Assembly (NCBI RefSeq): GCF_001457455.1
Contig: NZ_LN831026.1
Location: 1,612,001-1,676,000 of the forward strand
DNA length: 64,000 nucleotides
From: Corynebacterium diphtheriae
Lineage (GTDB): Bacteria; Actinomycetota; Actinomycetes; Mycobacteriales; Mycobacteriaceae
Direction: 5' to 3'
Shown here: positions 1 through 9,468 of the stretch, one piece after another
Layout: each line of letters begins with the position of its first letter
Position numbering within the stretch: position 1 is the first letter of the stretch
Program-made: the position numbers and the translations under genes
The notes under the pieces: model-generated
What the model saw: only the letters and a program-made list of their open reading frames with translations
The model's database searches: none
What the model was told of the DNA's origin: nothing

Positions 1-1134
1 TCCGTCCATATCAACCGGAATGACTACCTCAATGCCATATTCCTTACAGGTATTCATATCGTCTTCACCAAAAGCAGGCGCCTGGTGGACGATACCCGTA
101 CCATCTTCGGTGGTCACATATTCTGCTGCCAAAATCTGGAAAGCATTTTCATGATCAGCGAAGTAATTAAAGATTGGCTGATATATCAAACCAACAAGCT
201 CACTACCTGGACGAACCGCGAGCACTTCATGGTCTTCGCCCAACTCCTTGGCATACGCACCGACGAGAGCCTCAGCCAGCAACACGCGCTGACCGCGAAT
301 GGCCTCAGCGCCCTGATCGCCTACCTTCACCTCAACGTAGTTAACCTGGGGGTTAACAGCCAAAGCCAAGTTCGATGGCAAAGTCCATGGTGTAGTGGTC
401 CAAGCCAGCGCATATGCACCCACGAGAGAGGCATCAGCTGCACTGTCATCTTTTACGCCAGTGATAGGGAACGTGACTGTCAGGGTTGGATCCTGACGCA
501 TCTTATAGGAGTCGTCGAGTCGCGTTTCTTGATTAGACAAAGGCGTGTGCTCAGCCCAAGAATAAGGCAAGACACGAAAGCCTTGATAAATCAAACCTTT
601 GTCATAGAGGGTCTTAAAAGCCCACATGACAGATTCCATGAAGTCCATATCCATGGTCTTGTAACCGTTATCGAAGTCCACCCAGCGCGCCTGACGCGTC
701 ACGTAGTCTTTCCACTCTTGGGTGTACTCCAAAACCGACTTCGCGCAGTAATTGTTAAAGGACTCAAGACCCATTGCCTCGATCTCGCCCTTGTCTTTGA
801 TGCCGAGCTGCTTTTCAGCCTCCAACTCAGCAGGAAGACCATGGCAATCCCAACCGAATACGCGATTAACTAGTTTGCCCTTCATGGTCTGGTAACGAGG
901 CACGATGTCTTTAACGTATCCGGTAAGCAGATGGCCATAGTGCGGCAAACCATTGGCAAAAGGAGGACCATCGTAGAACACGTACTCAGGATTTTCCTGG
1001 CGGTTAGTCAACGAAGCTTTAAAAGTCTCATCGTCTTTCCAGTACTCCAAGACTTGGCGTTCCATATCTGGGAACACATTTGTTCCACCGGACATATCTA
1101 CGCGTGGATATACTCCACCAACTGCGTTTGACAT
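1..1134 (-). CDS. ileS: Isoleucyl-tRNA synthetase, N-terminal part (cut by window edge)
   Basis: The reverse strand encodes 378 residues of a class I aminoacyl-tRNA synthetase that charges tRNA-Ile in the cytoplasm. The frame is open to base 1, so the C-terminal part lies outside the window. The class I signature HYGH is at residues 65-68, preceded by [10 protein letters not shown]. The CP1 editing domain follows, with its Thr-rich [10 protein letters not shown] segment. The ATG at 1134 has an SD (GAAGGAG) five bases upstream. A T-box leader lies upstream, so expression probably rises when tRNA-Ile is uncharged. Identification is firm. Confidence 0.97.
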   Translation of the reverse strand, partial: MSNAVGGVYPRVDMSGGTNVFPDMERQVLEYWKDDETFKASLTNRQENPEYVFYDGPPFANGLPHYGHLLTGYVKDIVPRYQTMKGKLVNRVFGWDCHGLPAELEAEKQLGIKDKGEIEAMGLESFNNYCAKSVLEYTQEWKDYVTRQARWVDFDNGYKTMDMDFMESVMWAFKTLYDKGLIYQGFRVLPYSWAEHTPLSNQETRLDDSYKMRQDPTLTVTFPITGVKDDSAADASLVGAYALAWTTTPWTLPSNLALAVNPQVNYVEVKVGDQGAEAIRGQRVLLAEALVGAYAKELGEDHEVLAVRPGSELVGLIYQPIFNYFADHENAFQILAAEYVTTEDGTGIVHQAPAFGEDDMNTCKEYGIEVVIPVDMDG

Positions 1135-1372
1135 TTTTCTCCTTCACTTTCGCAAGCATTCTGCCTTAAAGTGCGGGGACGCGTTTCCGCGCGGTACCAC
1201 CCCGCTTGAGCATTCCACCAGAGGCATCTGATGTAAGCTCCGCTTCGTTCGTGAAGGAGATGACGGTCCCACCCGTTCGGTTCTACTGCACTTCAACAAT
1301 GCTGCAAAGCACTGATGAAAAGTGGTTCTTCCGAAGACTCCCCAGTGATAGCTGGATCAGCGTCGTCTATCC
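1135..1372 (-). promoter_or_regulatory. T-box riboswitch leader of ileS (probably translational, short Stem I)
   Basis: The transcript upstream of ileS carries the T-box core GGGGTGGTACCGCG (minus strand, about 1203-1190). TGGT can pair with the ACCA end of uncharged tRNA. The core sits in a hairpin with arms GCGGGG and CCCCGC plus an inner CGCG/CGCG helix, the usual antisequestrator form. Near the 5' end a tiny hairpin GCUG-AUC-CAGC (1361-1351), extended by GAUA/UAUC, presents the Ile codon AUC in its loop. This resembles the ultrashort Stem I known from actinobacterial ileS T-boxes. No terminator with a U-tract is seen before ileS, which favours control of translation. Confidence 0.88.
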
Positions 1373-1376
1373 CGAA

Positions 1377-1382
1377 ATTATA
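1377..1382 (-). promoter_or_regulatory. -10 element of the ileS leader promoter
   Basis: A perfect TATAAT lies on the minus strand (1382-1377). It would place the transcript start just before the GAUA...GCUG-AUC hairpin of the T-box leader. No good -35 box is seen at 17 bp; a TTGACT lies only 8 bp upstream. Confidence 0.55.
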
Positions 1383-1460
1383 CCCAGTGAAGTCAAATTA
1401 GAAACTCTTGCCCCCAACAGGGTCATTCTCAATCTTGTTGTCCCTTGGATTCTAGGTGGG

Positions 1461-1508
1461 AAAATAAAAACACACGCACTGTAGGCAGTAAACCCTACAG
1501 TGCGTGTG
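1461..1508 (-). terminator. Rho-independent terminator after wag31
   Basis: Arms CACACGCACTGTAGG (1471-1485) and CCTACAGTGCGTGTG (1494-1508) pair perfectly. On the minus strand they are followed by TTTTTATTTT, just past the wag31 stop. Confidence 0.9.
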
Positions 1509-1531
1509 CACTACATTGATTCAGAAGAGAA

Positions 1532-2533
1532 CTAGACGTTCTTGTCTTCTGGAGCCGATGTACCACGGCTTTCTAACTCGTCGAGCTGCGTCTGTAGCAG
1601 AGTCTTGAGGCGAGTACGGTACTCGCGCTCGAAGGTGCGCAACTCGGAGATACGGCTTTCCAATGCATTTTGCTGCTGCTTGACGGTTGCCATGATTTCT
1701 GTGTGCTTACGCTCGGCATCTGCCTGCAAAGCATTAGCCTTCTCCTCAGCCTGGCGAACCTGCGCCTCAGCGCGAGTATTAGCATCCGATAGAGTCTGAG
1801 CGGACTTCTTCTCCGCATCATAAACGAGTGCCTTGGAACGAGCATCAGCATCAGCCAACTGCTTCTCAGCCTTCTGGCGGGCGTCTGCCAAGGTGGTCTT
1901 TGCCTTAGCCTCTGCATCGGAAACTTGCTTTTCAGCAGCTGCTCGAGCTTCGCTCAGCATCGACTTGGAGTTGCTGTCAGCTTCTGCGGTGAGACGATCA
2001 GCCATTTCCTGAGCCATGCTCAAGACCTTGGCTGCCTGCAGATGGGTGTCAGCAGTTGCGGAACCACCATCGGTTCCAACCGGAGCTACAGCTGCGACTG
2101 GCTGCGCCTTAGTAGCAGCAGATGCTGCTGCACGTGCAGCCTCTTCAGCCTTCTTAGCAGCTGCCTTTGCAGAGTCAGCCTCTTCCCGAGCCATCTTTAG
2201 CTCTGCCTGAGCACGCTCAGTAGCCTTTTGAGCATCAGCCAGCTTGGCCTGGTACTCAGCAGCGACCTTAGCCTCAATTTCCTTACGCAGCTTAGTCTCA
2301 TCCAGGGAGCTCACTGCGGCAGGAGCAGCAGCTGGCTTCGAGCCTTCTGCGCGAGGCGAAGACTGCAACTCTTCAATCTGCTGACGAAGATCATCGTTTT
2401 CTTCTTGAATCTCAGCGAGGGTATCCTCCACCAGATCTAGGAACTGATCGACCTCGTCCTCGTTGTAGCCTCGCTTGCCGATTGGCGGCTTGCTGAAAGC
2501 GACGTTGTGCACATCGGCTGGAGTCAGCGGCAT
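1532..2533 (-). CDS. wag31: DivIVA-family polar growth protein Wag31
   Basis: Cytoplasmic coiled-coil scaffold that marks the cell poles and directs apical peptidoglycan growth in corynebacteria and mycobacteria. The N-terminus [17 protein letters not shown], then [17 protein letters not shown], is the DivIVA membrane-curvature-binding domain. A low-complexity linker follows, then a long Ala/Glu/Lys-rich coiled coil (about residues 75-325). The frame is open to an ATG at 2557, but the family N-terminus begins at the ATG at 2533, which has AAGGGA upstream, giving 333 residues. It is the last gene of the dcw cluster before ileS and has its own terminator. Confidence 0.95.
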   Translation of the reverse strand: MPLTPADVHNVAFSKPPIGKRGYNEDEVDQFLDLVEDTLAEIQEENDDLRQQIEELQSSPRAEGSKPAAAPAAVSSLDETKLRKEIEAKVAAEYQAKLADAQKATERAQAELKMAREEADSAKAAAKKAEEAARAAASAATKAQPVAAVAPVGTDGGSATADTHLQAAKVLSMAQEMADRLTAEADSNSKSMLSEARAAAEKQVSDAEAKAKTTLADARQKAEKQLADADARSKALVYDAEKKSAQTLSDANTRAEAQVRQAEEKANALQADAERKHTEIMATVKQQQNALESRISELRTFEREYRTRLKTLLQTQLDELESRGTSAPEDKNV

Positions 2534-2600
2534 GGAACTCTTCCCTTCGAGATTCATCTGCGTACATAAACTTCTTTCACGTACGCGGGCTTATCTGTTC

Positions 2601-2630
2601 ACATTACGTAGTTCGCGGCATATATGCCAA
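2601..2630 (-). promoter_or_regulatory. Candidate wag31 promoter
   Basis: Minus strand TTGGCA (2630-2625), 18 bp, TAATGT (2606-2601), about 70 bp upstream of the wag31 start. The 316-bp gap between wag31 and yggT also holds the terminator-like hairpin at 2733-2779; I see no gene in it. Confidence 0.4.
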
Positions 2631-2732
2631 GATTTTTGCGGAATTTACAACAACAATTCCGTGTGTATCTATTCAGATACTACCGGTTCCAGAAACTTTT
2701 TCCGTGAAGCAGGCCCTTGTACGCGGATTTTT

Positions 2733-2779
2733 TAACAAAAATGCCCGATCGCGACAATTTCGGACATAAGTAGGGCATT
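2733..2779 (-). terminator. Terminator-like hairpin after yggT
   Basis: On the minus strand AATGCCC (2779-2773) pairs with GGGCATT (2746-2740) across a loop of about 26 nt, followed by TTTTTGTT. It would separate yggT from wag31 transcription. Confidence 0.6.
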
Positions 2780-2873
2780 CTCACCAAGAACACCCCCTAT
2801 TTTGGGTGGACTTTTCGACCCATCTCATTACCCCATCACTCCAAAAGCATGAACTCGCACAATTGCCAAGGCA

Positions 2874-3161
2874 CTACATCGCTGCAACGATCGCATACTT
2901 GATAAAGAAGAGGAGGAAAAACAACACCAAAATGGATACGTCGAGAGCAACATTGCCCATTCGCATTGGCGGAATCCAACGGCGCAGGAATTTCACTGGC
3001 GGATCTGTGAACACGAATAAAAATTCGGCAAAGATCATGAACCACCGTGGTGCTTGGAAATTACGGGAAAAGGATCGAATCATCTCAACGATAATTCGTC
3101 CGATAAGTATCAATTCATAGATTTGAATCAATATAAGGAGAATGCCTAGGACTTCGCGCAC
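2874..3161 (-). CDS. YggT-family small membrane protein
   Basis: 95-residue protein with two hydrophobic segments (about 4-28 and 70-95) around a basic amphipathic stretch with FTDPPVKFLRRWIPP, typical of the YggT family. The GTG start at 3161 has AAAGG six bases upstream. In actinobacteria a yggT gene regularly lies between sepF and wag31, as here, so a role near the polar growth or division machinery is plausible. The biochemical function of the family is not established. Confidence 0.88.
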   Translation of the reverse strand: MREVLGILLILIQIYELILIGRIIVEMIRSFSRNFQAPRWFMIFAEFLFVFTDPPVKFLRRWIPPMRMGNVALDVSILVLFFLLFFIKYAIVAAM

Positions 3162-3225
3162 AACGCACCTTTCACATCAGCAGCATTGACAACTCCCACC
3201 GCGAACTGGCTAGGAGTAGGCATAG

Positions 3226-3296
3226 AAAAACGCCTTCCTCCATCTAAACCTAAGCCGAGGGACAATGGCAAAGTTTTAGCAAAGAAAAGGCGTTTT
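3226..3296. terminator. Inverted repeat with long loop between sepF and yggT
   Basis: AAAACGCCTT (3227-3236) and AAGGCGTTTT (3287-3296) are perfect 10-bp inverted repeats 50 bp apart. A nested CTAAA/TTTAG lies inside. On the minus strand the structure ends in a run of T, so it may end part of the sepF transcript. The large loop makes this uncertain. Confidence 0.4.
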
Positions 3297-3357
3297 ACTA
3301 CAAGGTATGATGCCCGTTGAGTGCGCACTCTTTGCAAGAGATACACACAAAAACCAC

Positions 3358-3807
3358 TTAGTGAATCAGACCAGCAGCATGCTTGAGGTCGTTTTCATCC
3401 ACAGAGGCTGACTCTGGTACGAGTGCAAAGATACGTCCGTCCAATTTGCGCATCTGGCCACGTAGAGCAAAGCACAGACCAGCAGCGAAGTCGATAATGC
3501 GCTTTGCTTCGCCCTTATGCATGTCGCTCATATCAAACACCACTGCATCACCATCGCGGAAGGGGTCGCCCACCTTGATCGCAGCATCGGAGTAAGTAAG
3601 AAGACGGACTGGCACGATGTGAGTGGGCATGGGACGAGCAGCTCGTGGACGCGCTGAAGCGTAGATTGGCTCCTCGTAACGAGGCGCAGAATATGCTGGA
3701 GCCGGTTCATAGCGTGGCTCGTCATAGTACGCGTCAGAATGCTCCATGTACGGATCCGCTTCGCCATCGAGGCCGAAGAAATTCTTGGTCTTCTTTACAA
3801 ACGACAT
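3358..3807 (-). CDS. sepF: Cell division protein SepF
   Basis: 149 residues. The N-terminal amphipathic helix MSFVKKTKNFFGL is the membrane anchor. A Pro/Tyr-rich linker (about 20-65) follows, and the C-terminal SepF core has VRLLTYSDA, GDAVVFDMSDMHKGEAKRIIDFAAG and the final glycine-rich region. SepF tethers FtsZ to the membrane and is essential where FtsA is absent, as in actinobacteria. The ATG at 3807 has AGAGGGG eight bases upstream. It lies downstream of ftsZ-pgeF in the usual order. Confidence 0.95.
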   Translation of the reverse strand: MSFVKKTKNFFGLDGEADPYMEHSDAYYDEPRYEPAPAYSAPRYEEPIYASARPRAARPMPTHIVPVRLLTYSDAAIKVGDPFRDGDAVVFDMSDMHKGEAKRIIDFAAGLCFALRGQMRKLDGRIFALVPESASVDENDLKHAAGLIH

Positions 3808-3916
3808 GTTGGTGTCCCCTCTTAAACTGAGCTGCTTCTCATTGATTAAACTACGTGGATTTTTGTGTATGCCGATAGAGCGACACAGACAAATGACAAA
3901 TCAGATGATTTGATAT

Positions 3917-4657
3917 TTATTTTTGTTTTTCGGGGAGCCAAATAACTCCCGCCTGCCTTCCCGTTTTACTTTCACGGCGATACGAGAAAAAATCTTGATC
4001 TTCAATAGTACAGCGAGGGTCTGCGTCAATTGCTCGCACTCCTAGCCCAAGCAATTGCCTAATGAGCCCTTTTCGCACATCGATACCCGTGGTCCCCTTG
4101 TGCGTTGTGCATTGGGAGCCCGGCAGATGCTTTTCAACGTCTTCCGCCATCTGCGTGGGCACCTCGTAGTTTTTCCCCGAGGCCGCAGCCCCCATCAACA
4201 CGTGCATGTTGCGAGGATGTGCGCCCAATGTTGTCATGGCTTCCACTGTTTTTGCGACGATCCCGTTACGAGCGCCCAGCCGCCCAGCGTGGACCGCCGC
4301 AATGACACCGGCTTCGGTATCCGAGATAAGTACAGGTACACAATCGGCCACCAAGACACACAATGCAAGACCACGCTTCGTGGCAATTATTGCGTCGGTA
4401 GCAGGTATAACACCGCTGTTTTTATTAGCCTCATCTACCACTGTCACAGTGTTGGAATGGATTTGTTCCATCCACACCAATGAAGTTTCCGGCAGACCAA
4501 TAACCGAGGCGAGACGCTTACGATTAGCAGCCACAGATGCTGGGTCATCACCCACGTGATCGCCTAGGTTAAAAGAGCTATATGGCGGTTGCGATACCCC
4601 TCCTAATCGATTGGTGAAAACCTTACGAACAGGACGGTTGTGCACAGATGTACTCAT
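3917..4657 (-). CDS. pgeF: Peptidoglycan editing factor / YfiH-type purine nucleoside phosphorylase family
   Basis: 246 residues of the DUF152 (YfiH/LACC1) family. Visible motifs are FNLGDHVGDDPASV near residue 30, the metal-ligand region VLVADCVPVLI and AAVHAGRLGARNGIV (His in AVHAG), and the C-terminal RCTIEDQDFFSYRRE. Family members have been reported as purine nucleoside phosphorylases and as hydrolases that correct aberrant muropeptides in E. coli. The ATG at 4657 overlaps the ftsZ stop by one base (TAATG), which implies translational coupling. The ftsZ-pgeF-sepF order is conserved in actinobacteria. Confidence 0.9.
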   Translation of the reverse strand: MSTSVHNRPVRKVFTNRLGGVSQPPYSSFNLGDHVGDDPASVAANRKRLASVIGLPETSLVWMEQIHSNTVTVVDEANKNSGVIPATDAIIATKRGLALCVLVADCVPVLISDTEAGVIAAVHAGRLGARNGIVAKTVEAMTTLGAHPRNMHVLMGAAASGKNYEVPTQMAEDVEKHLPGSQCTTHKGTTGIDVRKGLIRQLLGLGVRAIDADPRCTIEDQDFFSYRRESKTGRQAGVIWLPEKQK

Positions 4658-5892
4658 TAGCGTAGGAAGTCTGGAATATCGAGATCGTCATCAAAGTCAT
4701 CAGAACGCTGATCGCGATAGGACTCACGAGGCACCGACCGGCGCGTGTACATTCCCTCAGAATCATGGGAAGTCCGTCGCGCAGCAGGTTCCTCATTCAA
4801 GCGATGGCGCGGAGCACTATCTGAATCCCCAAACAACGACGTCGACGTAGAGCGATCAGGCGCAGGAGTTGGATTGGTTTCCATTGCAGGTGCTGATTGT
4901 GAAGCAGCTGGCTGCGCAGCTTCGCGTTGACGATCGAGAGAATTCTTCTCACCGTCAAAACCAGTAGCGATCACGGTAATACGAACCTCGTCTCCGAGGT
5001 TGTCGTCGAAAATGGTACCGAAGATGAGGTTAACGTCCTCATCTGCTTTTTCCTGGACCATGGATGCGGCCTCGTTGACTTCTTGCAGACCCAGGTCTGA
5101 GCCACCTGCAACGGAGAGCAAAACTCCCTTGGCACCTTCCATCGTGGATTCCAACAGTGGTGAGTTAATTGCCTGCTCAGCAGCAGTAAGCACTCGATTT
5201 TCACCAGATGCAGAACCAACACCCATCAAGGCGGAGCCAGCATCGTGCATAACAGAACGAACGTCGGCGAAGTCAACGTTAATCAGACCAGGAATGGTAA
5301 TGAGATCGGTAATACCTTGGACACCATTGTGAAGCACGCGGTCTGCTTCGTGGAACGCATCAACCATGGTGATGTTGGCGTCGCCAAGCTGAAGTAGGCG
5401 ATCGTTTGGAATAACGATAAGCGTGTCACAAACTTCACGCAGTGCATCGATACCTTCCATTGCTTGGCGGGTACGGCGTGGGCCCTCAAACTTGAATGGA
5501 CGCGTAACCACGCCGACGGTAAGTGCGCCCAAGCGTTTAGCGATTCCCGCAACGACTGGTGCTGCACCTGTACCAGTACCGCCGCCCTCACCGGCAGTAA
5601 CGAAGACCATGTCCGCCCCTTTAAGGGTTTCTTCGATCTCGTTTTTGTGATCTTCTGCTGATGCGCGTCCAACTTCAGGGTTTGCACCAGCACCAAGGCC
5701 GCGAGTAGCTTCTCGTCCAATGTCGAGCTTGACATCCGCATCAGAGAACATCAATGCCTGAGAGTCGGTGTTGACCGCAATAAACTCAACACCTTTTAGA
5801 CCCTCTTCGATCATTCGGTTAACAGCGTTTACACCGCCGCCACCGACACCAACAACCTTGATTACGGCGAGGTAATTATCTGGGGAAGTCAT
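4657..5892 (-). CDS. ftsZ: Cell division GTPase FtsZ
   Basis: 411-residue tubulin homologue that forms the Z ring. The N-terminal GTPase domain has [10 protein letters not shown] (15-24), the tubulin signature GGGTGTG (103-109) and NTDSQAL. The synergy domain T7 loop region [11 protein letters not shown] is present. A disordered Pro/Ser/Arg linker follows from about residue 320, and the C-terminal peptide [11 protein letters not shown] is the binding site for SepF and other partners. The ATG is preceded by AAAGGCGAG. A 391-bp gap upstream suggests ftsZ has its own promoters in addition to read-through from ftsQ. Confidence 0.98.
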   Translation of the reverse strand: MTSPDNYLAVIKVVGVGGGGVNAVNRMIEEGLKGVEFIAVNTDSQALMFSDADVKLDIGREATRGLGAGANPEVGRASAEDHKNEIEETLKGADMVFVTAGEGGGTGTGAAPVVAGIAKRLGALTVGVVTRPFKFEGPRRTRQAMEGIDALREVCDTLIVIPNDRLLQLGDANITMVDAFHEADRVLHNGVQGITDLITIPGLINVDFADVRSVMHDAGSALMGVGSASGENRVLTAAEQAINSPLLESTMEGAKGVLLSVAGGSDLGLQEVNEAASMVQEKADEDVNLIFGTIFDDNLGDEVRITVIATGFDGEKNSLDRQREAAQPAASQSAPAMETNPTPAPDRSTSTSLFGDSDSAPRHRLNEEPAARRTSHDSEGMYTRRSVPRESYRDQRSDDFDDDLDIPDFLR

Positions 5893-6283
5893 TAAGAGAC
5901 TCGCCTTTCACTTTTGTGGGAAAACGTTCACTTGCGATGCACCGATTGCCCCGCCACACCCCACTGACACCATGGAGAGCAGCATTGCTTCAACAACAAC
6001 GCACTTCCATCTATCTTGAGGGAAAAATACGCCAATGTGGCGGACATTTTCGGCGGCGTGTCTAGACCCTAAACCTTTACTTTAGGGTTTTGACATGCGG
6101 AAACATGCATCACATGAGGCTCCACACTACACCACTTACGCCTCACCTTTATCTTTAAGAATCATCTCGTCGGAATACATAAAAACAGGCGTGGCACCAT
6201 GGCTACACCCGTGCAAGACTAAGGAAAAATCCTCCTTTTGAATGACCCCATAGATTCTCTGTGCGACAGGGGATTACGATGAT
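5893..6283 (-). promoter_or_regulatory. ftsQ-ftsZ intergenic region with an inverted repeat
   Basis: No gene is visible in these 391 bp. ACCCTAAA (6066-6073) and TTTAGGGT (6081-6088) form a perfect 8-bp inverted repeat around CCTTTAC, about 175 bp upstream of the ftsZ start. It could be an operator or part of a 5' leader. I could not fix a promoter with confidence. Large gaps with several promoters are known upstream of ftsZ in corynebacteria. Confidence 0.4.
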
Positions 6284-6940
6284 CTATCGGACGGCAATCA
6301 CCGGTGCTCCACTAATATCAAGACGTTGTTCTGCCCTACTCAAAGCAATCATTAATGTTGCCGCTTTATCATGAGCAGATTCCGAGGAACCCCAAAAAAT
6401 CTGGCGCCCATCGTGCAACACCAAATTTAAAGAATAACGATCTGGGGCCTCGATATGGTCGATTGTGGAACGAATCCCGGGATCAATAGCAGAAATAGAC
6501 TCCGCCACAGCAGAAAGAACCTCGGGGTCATCCTGCGAAGGACCTGTGACTTTTACTGAGCCTTCAGAAGGTGAATCAATAACAAAAGCACGTCCTTTTT
6601 CATCAAAAAGATGTTGACCATCACTACGATCCACAAATCCCACATCGGTTCGTTCTACGACCTCAATACGAACCGTGTTGGGGAATGACCGCGTTACCGT
6701 AGCCGAACGAACCCAAGGAAGTTGAGTAACGCTTCCTGCAGCATCATGAGCAGCAACTCGAACTATGTTAGTGCCTTTAGCTATTCCGCTTGCGGTTTCA
6801 ACCTCTTCAGCTGAGCTACGCACAGCGCCATCAATCTCGAATTTTTGGACGGTCATGACGGGAAAAGCCCACAGACAACCGCCAGCAATCGCCACAATAA
6901 GCAGCACAATGCTACTCACAATGGCAATACGCTTTTTCAT
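6284..6940 (-). CDS. ftsQ: Divisome protein FtsQ
   Basis: 218 residues: a short basic N-terminus, one transmembrane helix (about 6-27), then a POTRA domain ([23 protein letters not shown]...) and an FtsQ beta domain ([30 protein letters not shown]). FtsQ links early and late division proteins at the septal membrane with FtsL and FtsB. The ATG at 6940 overlaps the murC stop (ATGA, 4 bp), indicating translational coupling. Confidence 0.92.
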   Translation of the reverse strand: MKKRIAIVSSIVLLIVAIAGGCLWAFPVMTVQKFEIDGAVRSSAEEVETASGIAKGTNIVRVAAHDAAGSVTQLPWVRSATVTRSFPNTVRIEVVERTDVGFVDRSDGQHLFDEKGRAFVIDSPSEGSVKVTGPSQDDPEVLSAVAESISAIDPGIRSTIDHIEAPDRYSLNLVLHDGRQIFWGSSESAHDKAATLMIALSRAEQRLDISGAPVIAVR

Positions 6941-8370
6941 TCGCTCTCCCGTAACGCAGTAAGGATTTCGTCGGCAAGCAAGGTCACGCTACCCGCACCC
7001 ATAGTGACGATAATATCGTTGGGCTGAGCAATCTTTTTTACCTGTGCTGCAACTGCTGAAAAATTGGGCTCAAAGACTACAGGTATTGTCATTTTGTCCG
7101 AAATAATACGGGAATCCACGCCTTCAACAGGCTGCTCACGTGCACCAAAGATATCGAGGATCACCGCATGATCGGCAAGCGATAATGCCTCAGCAAATTC
7201 AGCTGCAAATTCCATCGTACGAGAATATAGATGCGGCTGAAAAGCAACCACTACTCGCCCAATGCCGCGCGCTTCCTGCTGTTGACGTGCAGCTTTAAGA
7301 ACAGCTGTTACCTCAGTCGGATGGTGTGCGTAGTCGTCATAGACTTCTGCATCGTGAAATGCTCCGCCGGAAACACGACCATGGAATTCAAACCGCCGGC
7401 GAACACCACTGAAGTCGCTAATACCAGCAGCAAGTCGTTCCAATTCGGCACCAGCGGTCACACCAGCAGTCAAAGCTGCGCATGCGTTGAGCACCATGTG
7501 GTGGCCAGGAATACGCATGATCACATCGACTGTATCGTCACCAACTGTGATTCGAGCGCTGGTACCAGCGGGCCCAACTTCCGTGTGCTCAACAACGGTA
7601 AAGGCCACATCTGGATGCTGTTGCGCTGCATCAAGTGACCCATAGCCGCGAACCGTCATGCGATCTTTAAACTTCTCCCCCAATGCCGCAGCGTGCGGAT
7701 CGTCCAAACACACAACAAGTGTTCCACCTGGCTGCACACGCTCAGCAAAGTCATCAAACACCTTGAAATATGCTTCAGATGTTTTGAAGAAATCCAAGTG
7801 ATCCGGCTCGATATTAGTAACTACTGCAATGTCTGGCTTGTACCGCAGCAAAGAAGCATCCGATTCATCGGCCTCCGCCACAAAGGCTTTGCCGGTGCCA
7901 TCATGCGCATTCGTTCCTGCTTTGTTCAGCTGCCCACCAATTGCAAAGCTAGGATCTTTCCCAGCCGCTTGAAACGCAACCACAGCCATAGATGTCGTCG
8001 AAGTCTTGCCGTGAGTACCAGCAATAAGAACCTGCTGGTGGTCTTCCATGAGCTCGCCCAAAAGGTCCGATCGCCGAATAACGGGAATGTTATTGGCATG
8101 TGCTTCTTGCAGCTCAGGGTTATCTTGGGGGATCGCAGCAAAGGAAGTAACAACTACCGTCGGCATAGTACCAGAGATTGCTAGGTTTTCAGCTTTATGC
8201 CCTACCGCAATCGTTGCTCCCATTGCACGAAGCGCAGCTACCGGACGAGATTCCTTAACATCGGAACCGCTCACAACGCTGCCGCGAGACAACAAAATGC
8301 GCGCTACTCCCGACATTCCCGCTCCACCGATTCCGATCATGTGGACACGGCTTAAGTCGATTGAATTCAT
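6937..8370 (-). CDS. murC: UDP-N-acetylmuramate--L-alanine ligase
   Basis: 477 residues. MurC adds L-Ala to UDP-MurNAc, the first amino acid of the stem peptide. The Rossmann motif [11 protein letters not shown] is at 11-21 and the ATP loop GTHGKTST at 118-125. [11 protein letters not shown] and the C-terminal ligase motif [10 protein letters not shown] are also present. It follows murG by 17 bp and overlaps ftsQ by 4 bp. Length and motifs are normal. Confidence 0.97.
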   Translation of the reverse strand: MNSIDLSRVHMIGIGGAGMSGVARILLSRGSVVSGSDVKESRPVAALRAMGATIAVGHKAENLAISGTMPTVVVTSFAAIPQDNPELQEAHANNIPVIRRSDLLGELMEDHQQVLIAGTHGKTSTTSMAVVAFQAAGKDPSFAIGGQLNKAGTNAHDGTGKAFVAEADESDASLLRYKPDIAVVTNIEPDHLDFFKTSEAYFKVFDDFAERVQPGGTLVVCLDDPHAAALGEKFKDRMTVRGYGSLDAAQQHPDVAFTVVEHTEVGPAGTSARITVGDDTVDVIMRIPGHHMVLNACAALTAGVTAGAELERLAAGISDFSGVRRRFEFHGRVSGGAFHDAEVYDDYAHHPTEVTAVLKAARQQQEARGIGRVVVAFQPHLYSRTMEFAAEFAEALSLADHAVILDIFGAREQPVEGVDSRIISDKMTIPVVFEPNFSAVAAQVKKIAQPNDIIVTMGAGSVTLLADEILTALRESE

Positions 8371-8387
8371 GTTCTATCTCTTCTGTT

Positions 8388-9467
8388 TTATTTGTTGCGA
8401 TCGTGATTTTTCACAATGGAATAGATGATGTCAGCAATCGTCTCCGCAGCGTTAGCGGTGCCAGATTCCTTAGCTGCGATGACCATCGTGTTGTAGGTTT
8501 CTTGATCGCCTAAAATTTTGGCGGCCAATGAGCTAAAAGCCTCGCCATTAAATTCAGAATCCGCAACCAATACCGCTGCGCCTTCCTCCACTAACGGTTG
8601 TGCATTAAGCCCTTGCTCACCATTACCGTGTGGCAATGGCACATAAATAGCAGGAATTCCGGCAGCCGTATTTTCCGCTACCGTCATTGCTCCACTGCGA
8701 CCGATCACGAGATCAGCAATGGCATAGGCGGCGGCCATATCGTCGATATATGCCACTGGTACATATCGTTCTTGTGCCTCGGGAGCAGAATTCTTACGCC
8801 CATATGCGTGAAGAACTTGAACGTCTGGATCAGCTAATACTGCATCGATGCCTTCTGCCACCGCAGCGTTGATGGAACGGGCGCCTTGGGAACCACCGGT
8901 GATCAAGATGGTCTTTTTCTCTGGATCTAGCCCCCACAGTTGTTGTGCTCGATCCAGTGCGGTGTCATCGCCAGACAATGACGATCGGATAGGAATTCCT
9001 ACGACAGTTCCTGGCATGCCGGAGTTAGCTACCGCGTTAAGTCCCATACCGCCTAGCCGAACACCAAGTTTGTTGGCCATACCGGAGCGGGCGTTTGCCT
9101 CGTGAACGATAAAGGGAATTTTTTGAAGTTTTGCTGCAATATACGCAGGCGCTGCTACGTATCCGCCGAATCCGATAACCACATCGGTATCGAATTCTTT
9201 TAAAATCTTGCGGGTTTGAGAAATTGTTGCCAATAGCCGAAACGGCAACTTGAACAAATCTGCATTTATTTTTCGTGGAACTGGCACTGGGTTGATCAGT
9301 CGTAGTTCAAATCCGCGTTCAGGGACAATCGACGTTTCCAGTCCTTTTGTCGTGCCAAGTGCGACAACCTCTGTACCTCGGTGACGTAGCGACTCTGCCA
9401 CGGCAAGAGCTGGCTCAATATGCCCAGCTGTGCCGCCACCTGCGACTACGACTCGTGGAGTGTTCAC
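8388..9467 (-). CDS. murG: Lipid II synthase MurG (GT28)
   Basis: Peripheral membrane glycosyltransferase that adds GlcNAc to lipid I to form lipid II. GGGTAGH lies at residues 10-16 and the donor-site motif ITGGSQGARSIN follows later; VIGRSGAMTVAE and LPHGNGEQGLNA complete the family pattern. The frame is open to an ATG at 9569, but that form would overlap ftsW by about 100 bp. The GTG at 9467 has AGGAG eight bases upstream and follows the ftsW stop by one base, giving 359 residues, the family length. Confidence 0.95.
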   Translation of the reverse strand: MNTPRVVVAGGGTAGHIEPALAVAESLRHRGTEVVALGTTKGLETSIVPERGFELRLINPVPVPRKINADLFKLPFRLLATISQTRKILKEFDTDVVIGFGGYVAAPAYIAAKLQKIPFIVHEANARSGMANKLGVRLGGMGLNAVANSGMPGTVVGIPIRSSLSGDDTALDRAQQLWGLDPEKKTILITGGSQGARSINAAVAEGIDAVLADPDVQVLHAYGRKNSAPEAQERYVPVAYIDDMAAAYAIADLVIGRSGAMTVAENTAAGIPAIYVPLPHGNGEQGLNAQPLVEEGAAVLVADSEFNGEAFSSLAAKILGDQETYNTMVIAAKESGTANAAETIADIIYSIVKNHDRNK

Positions 9468-9468
9468 T

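Noticed and set aside
85..873. 262-residue plus-strand frame over ileS
   Set aside because: Antisense shadow of ileS, whose reading is confirmed by the HYGH and CP1 motifs.
7693..8184. 163-residue plus-strand frame over murC
   Set aside because: Antisense to the well-supported murC; no SD and no recognisable domain.
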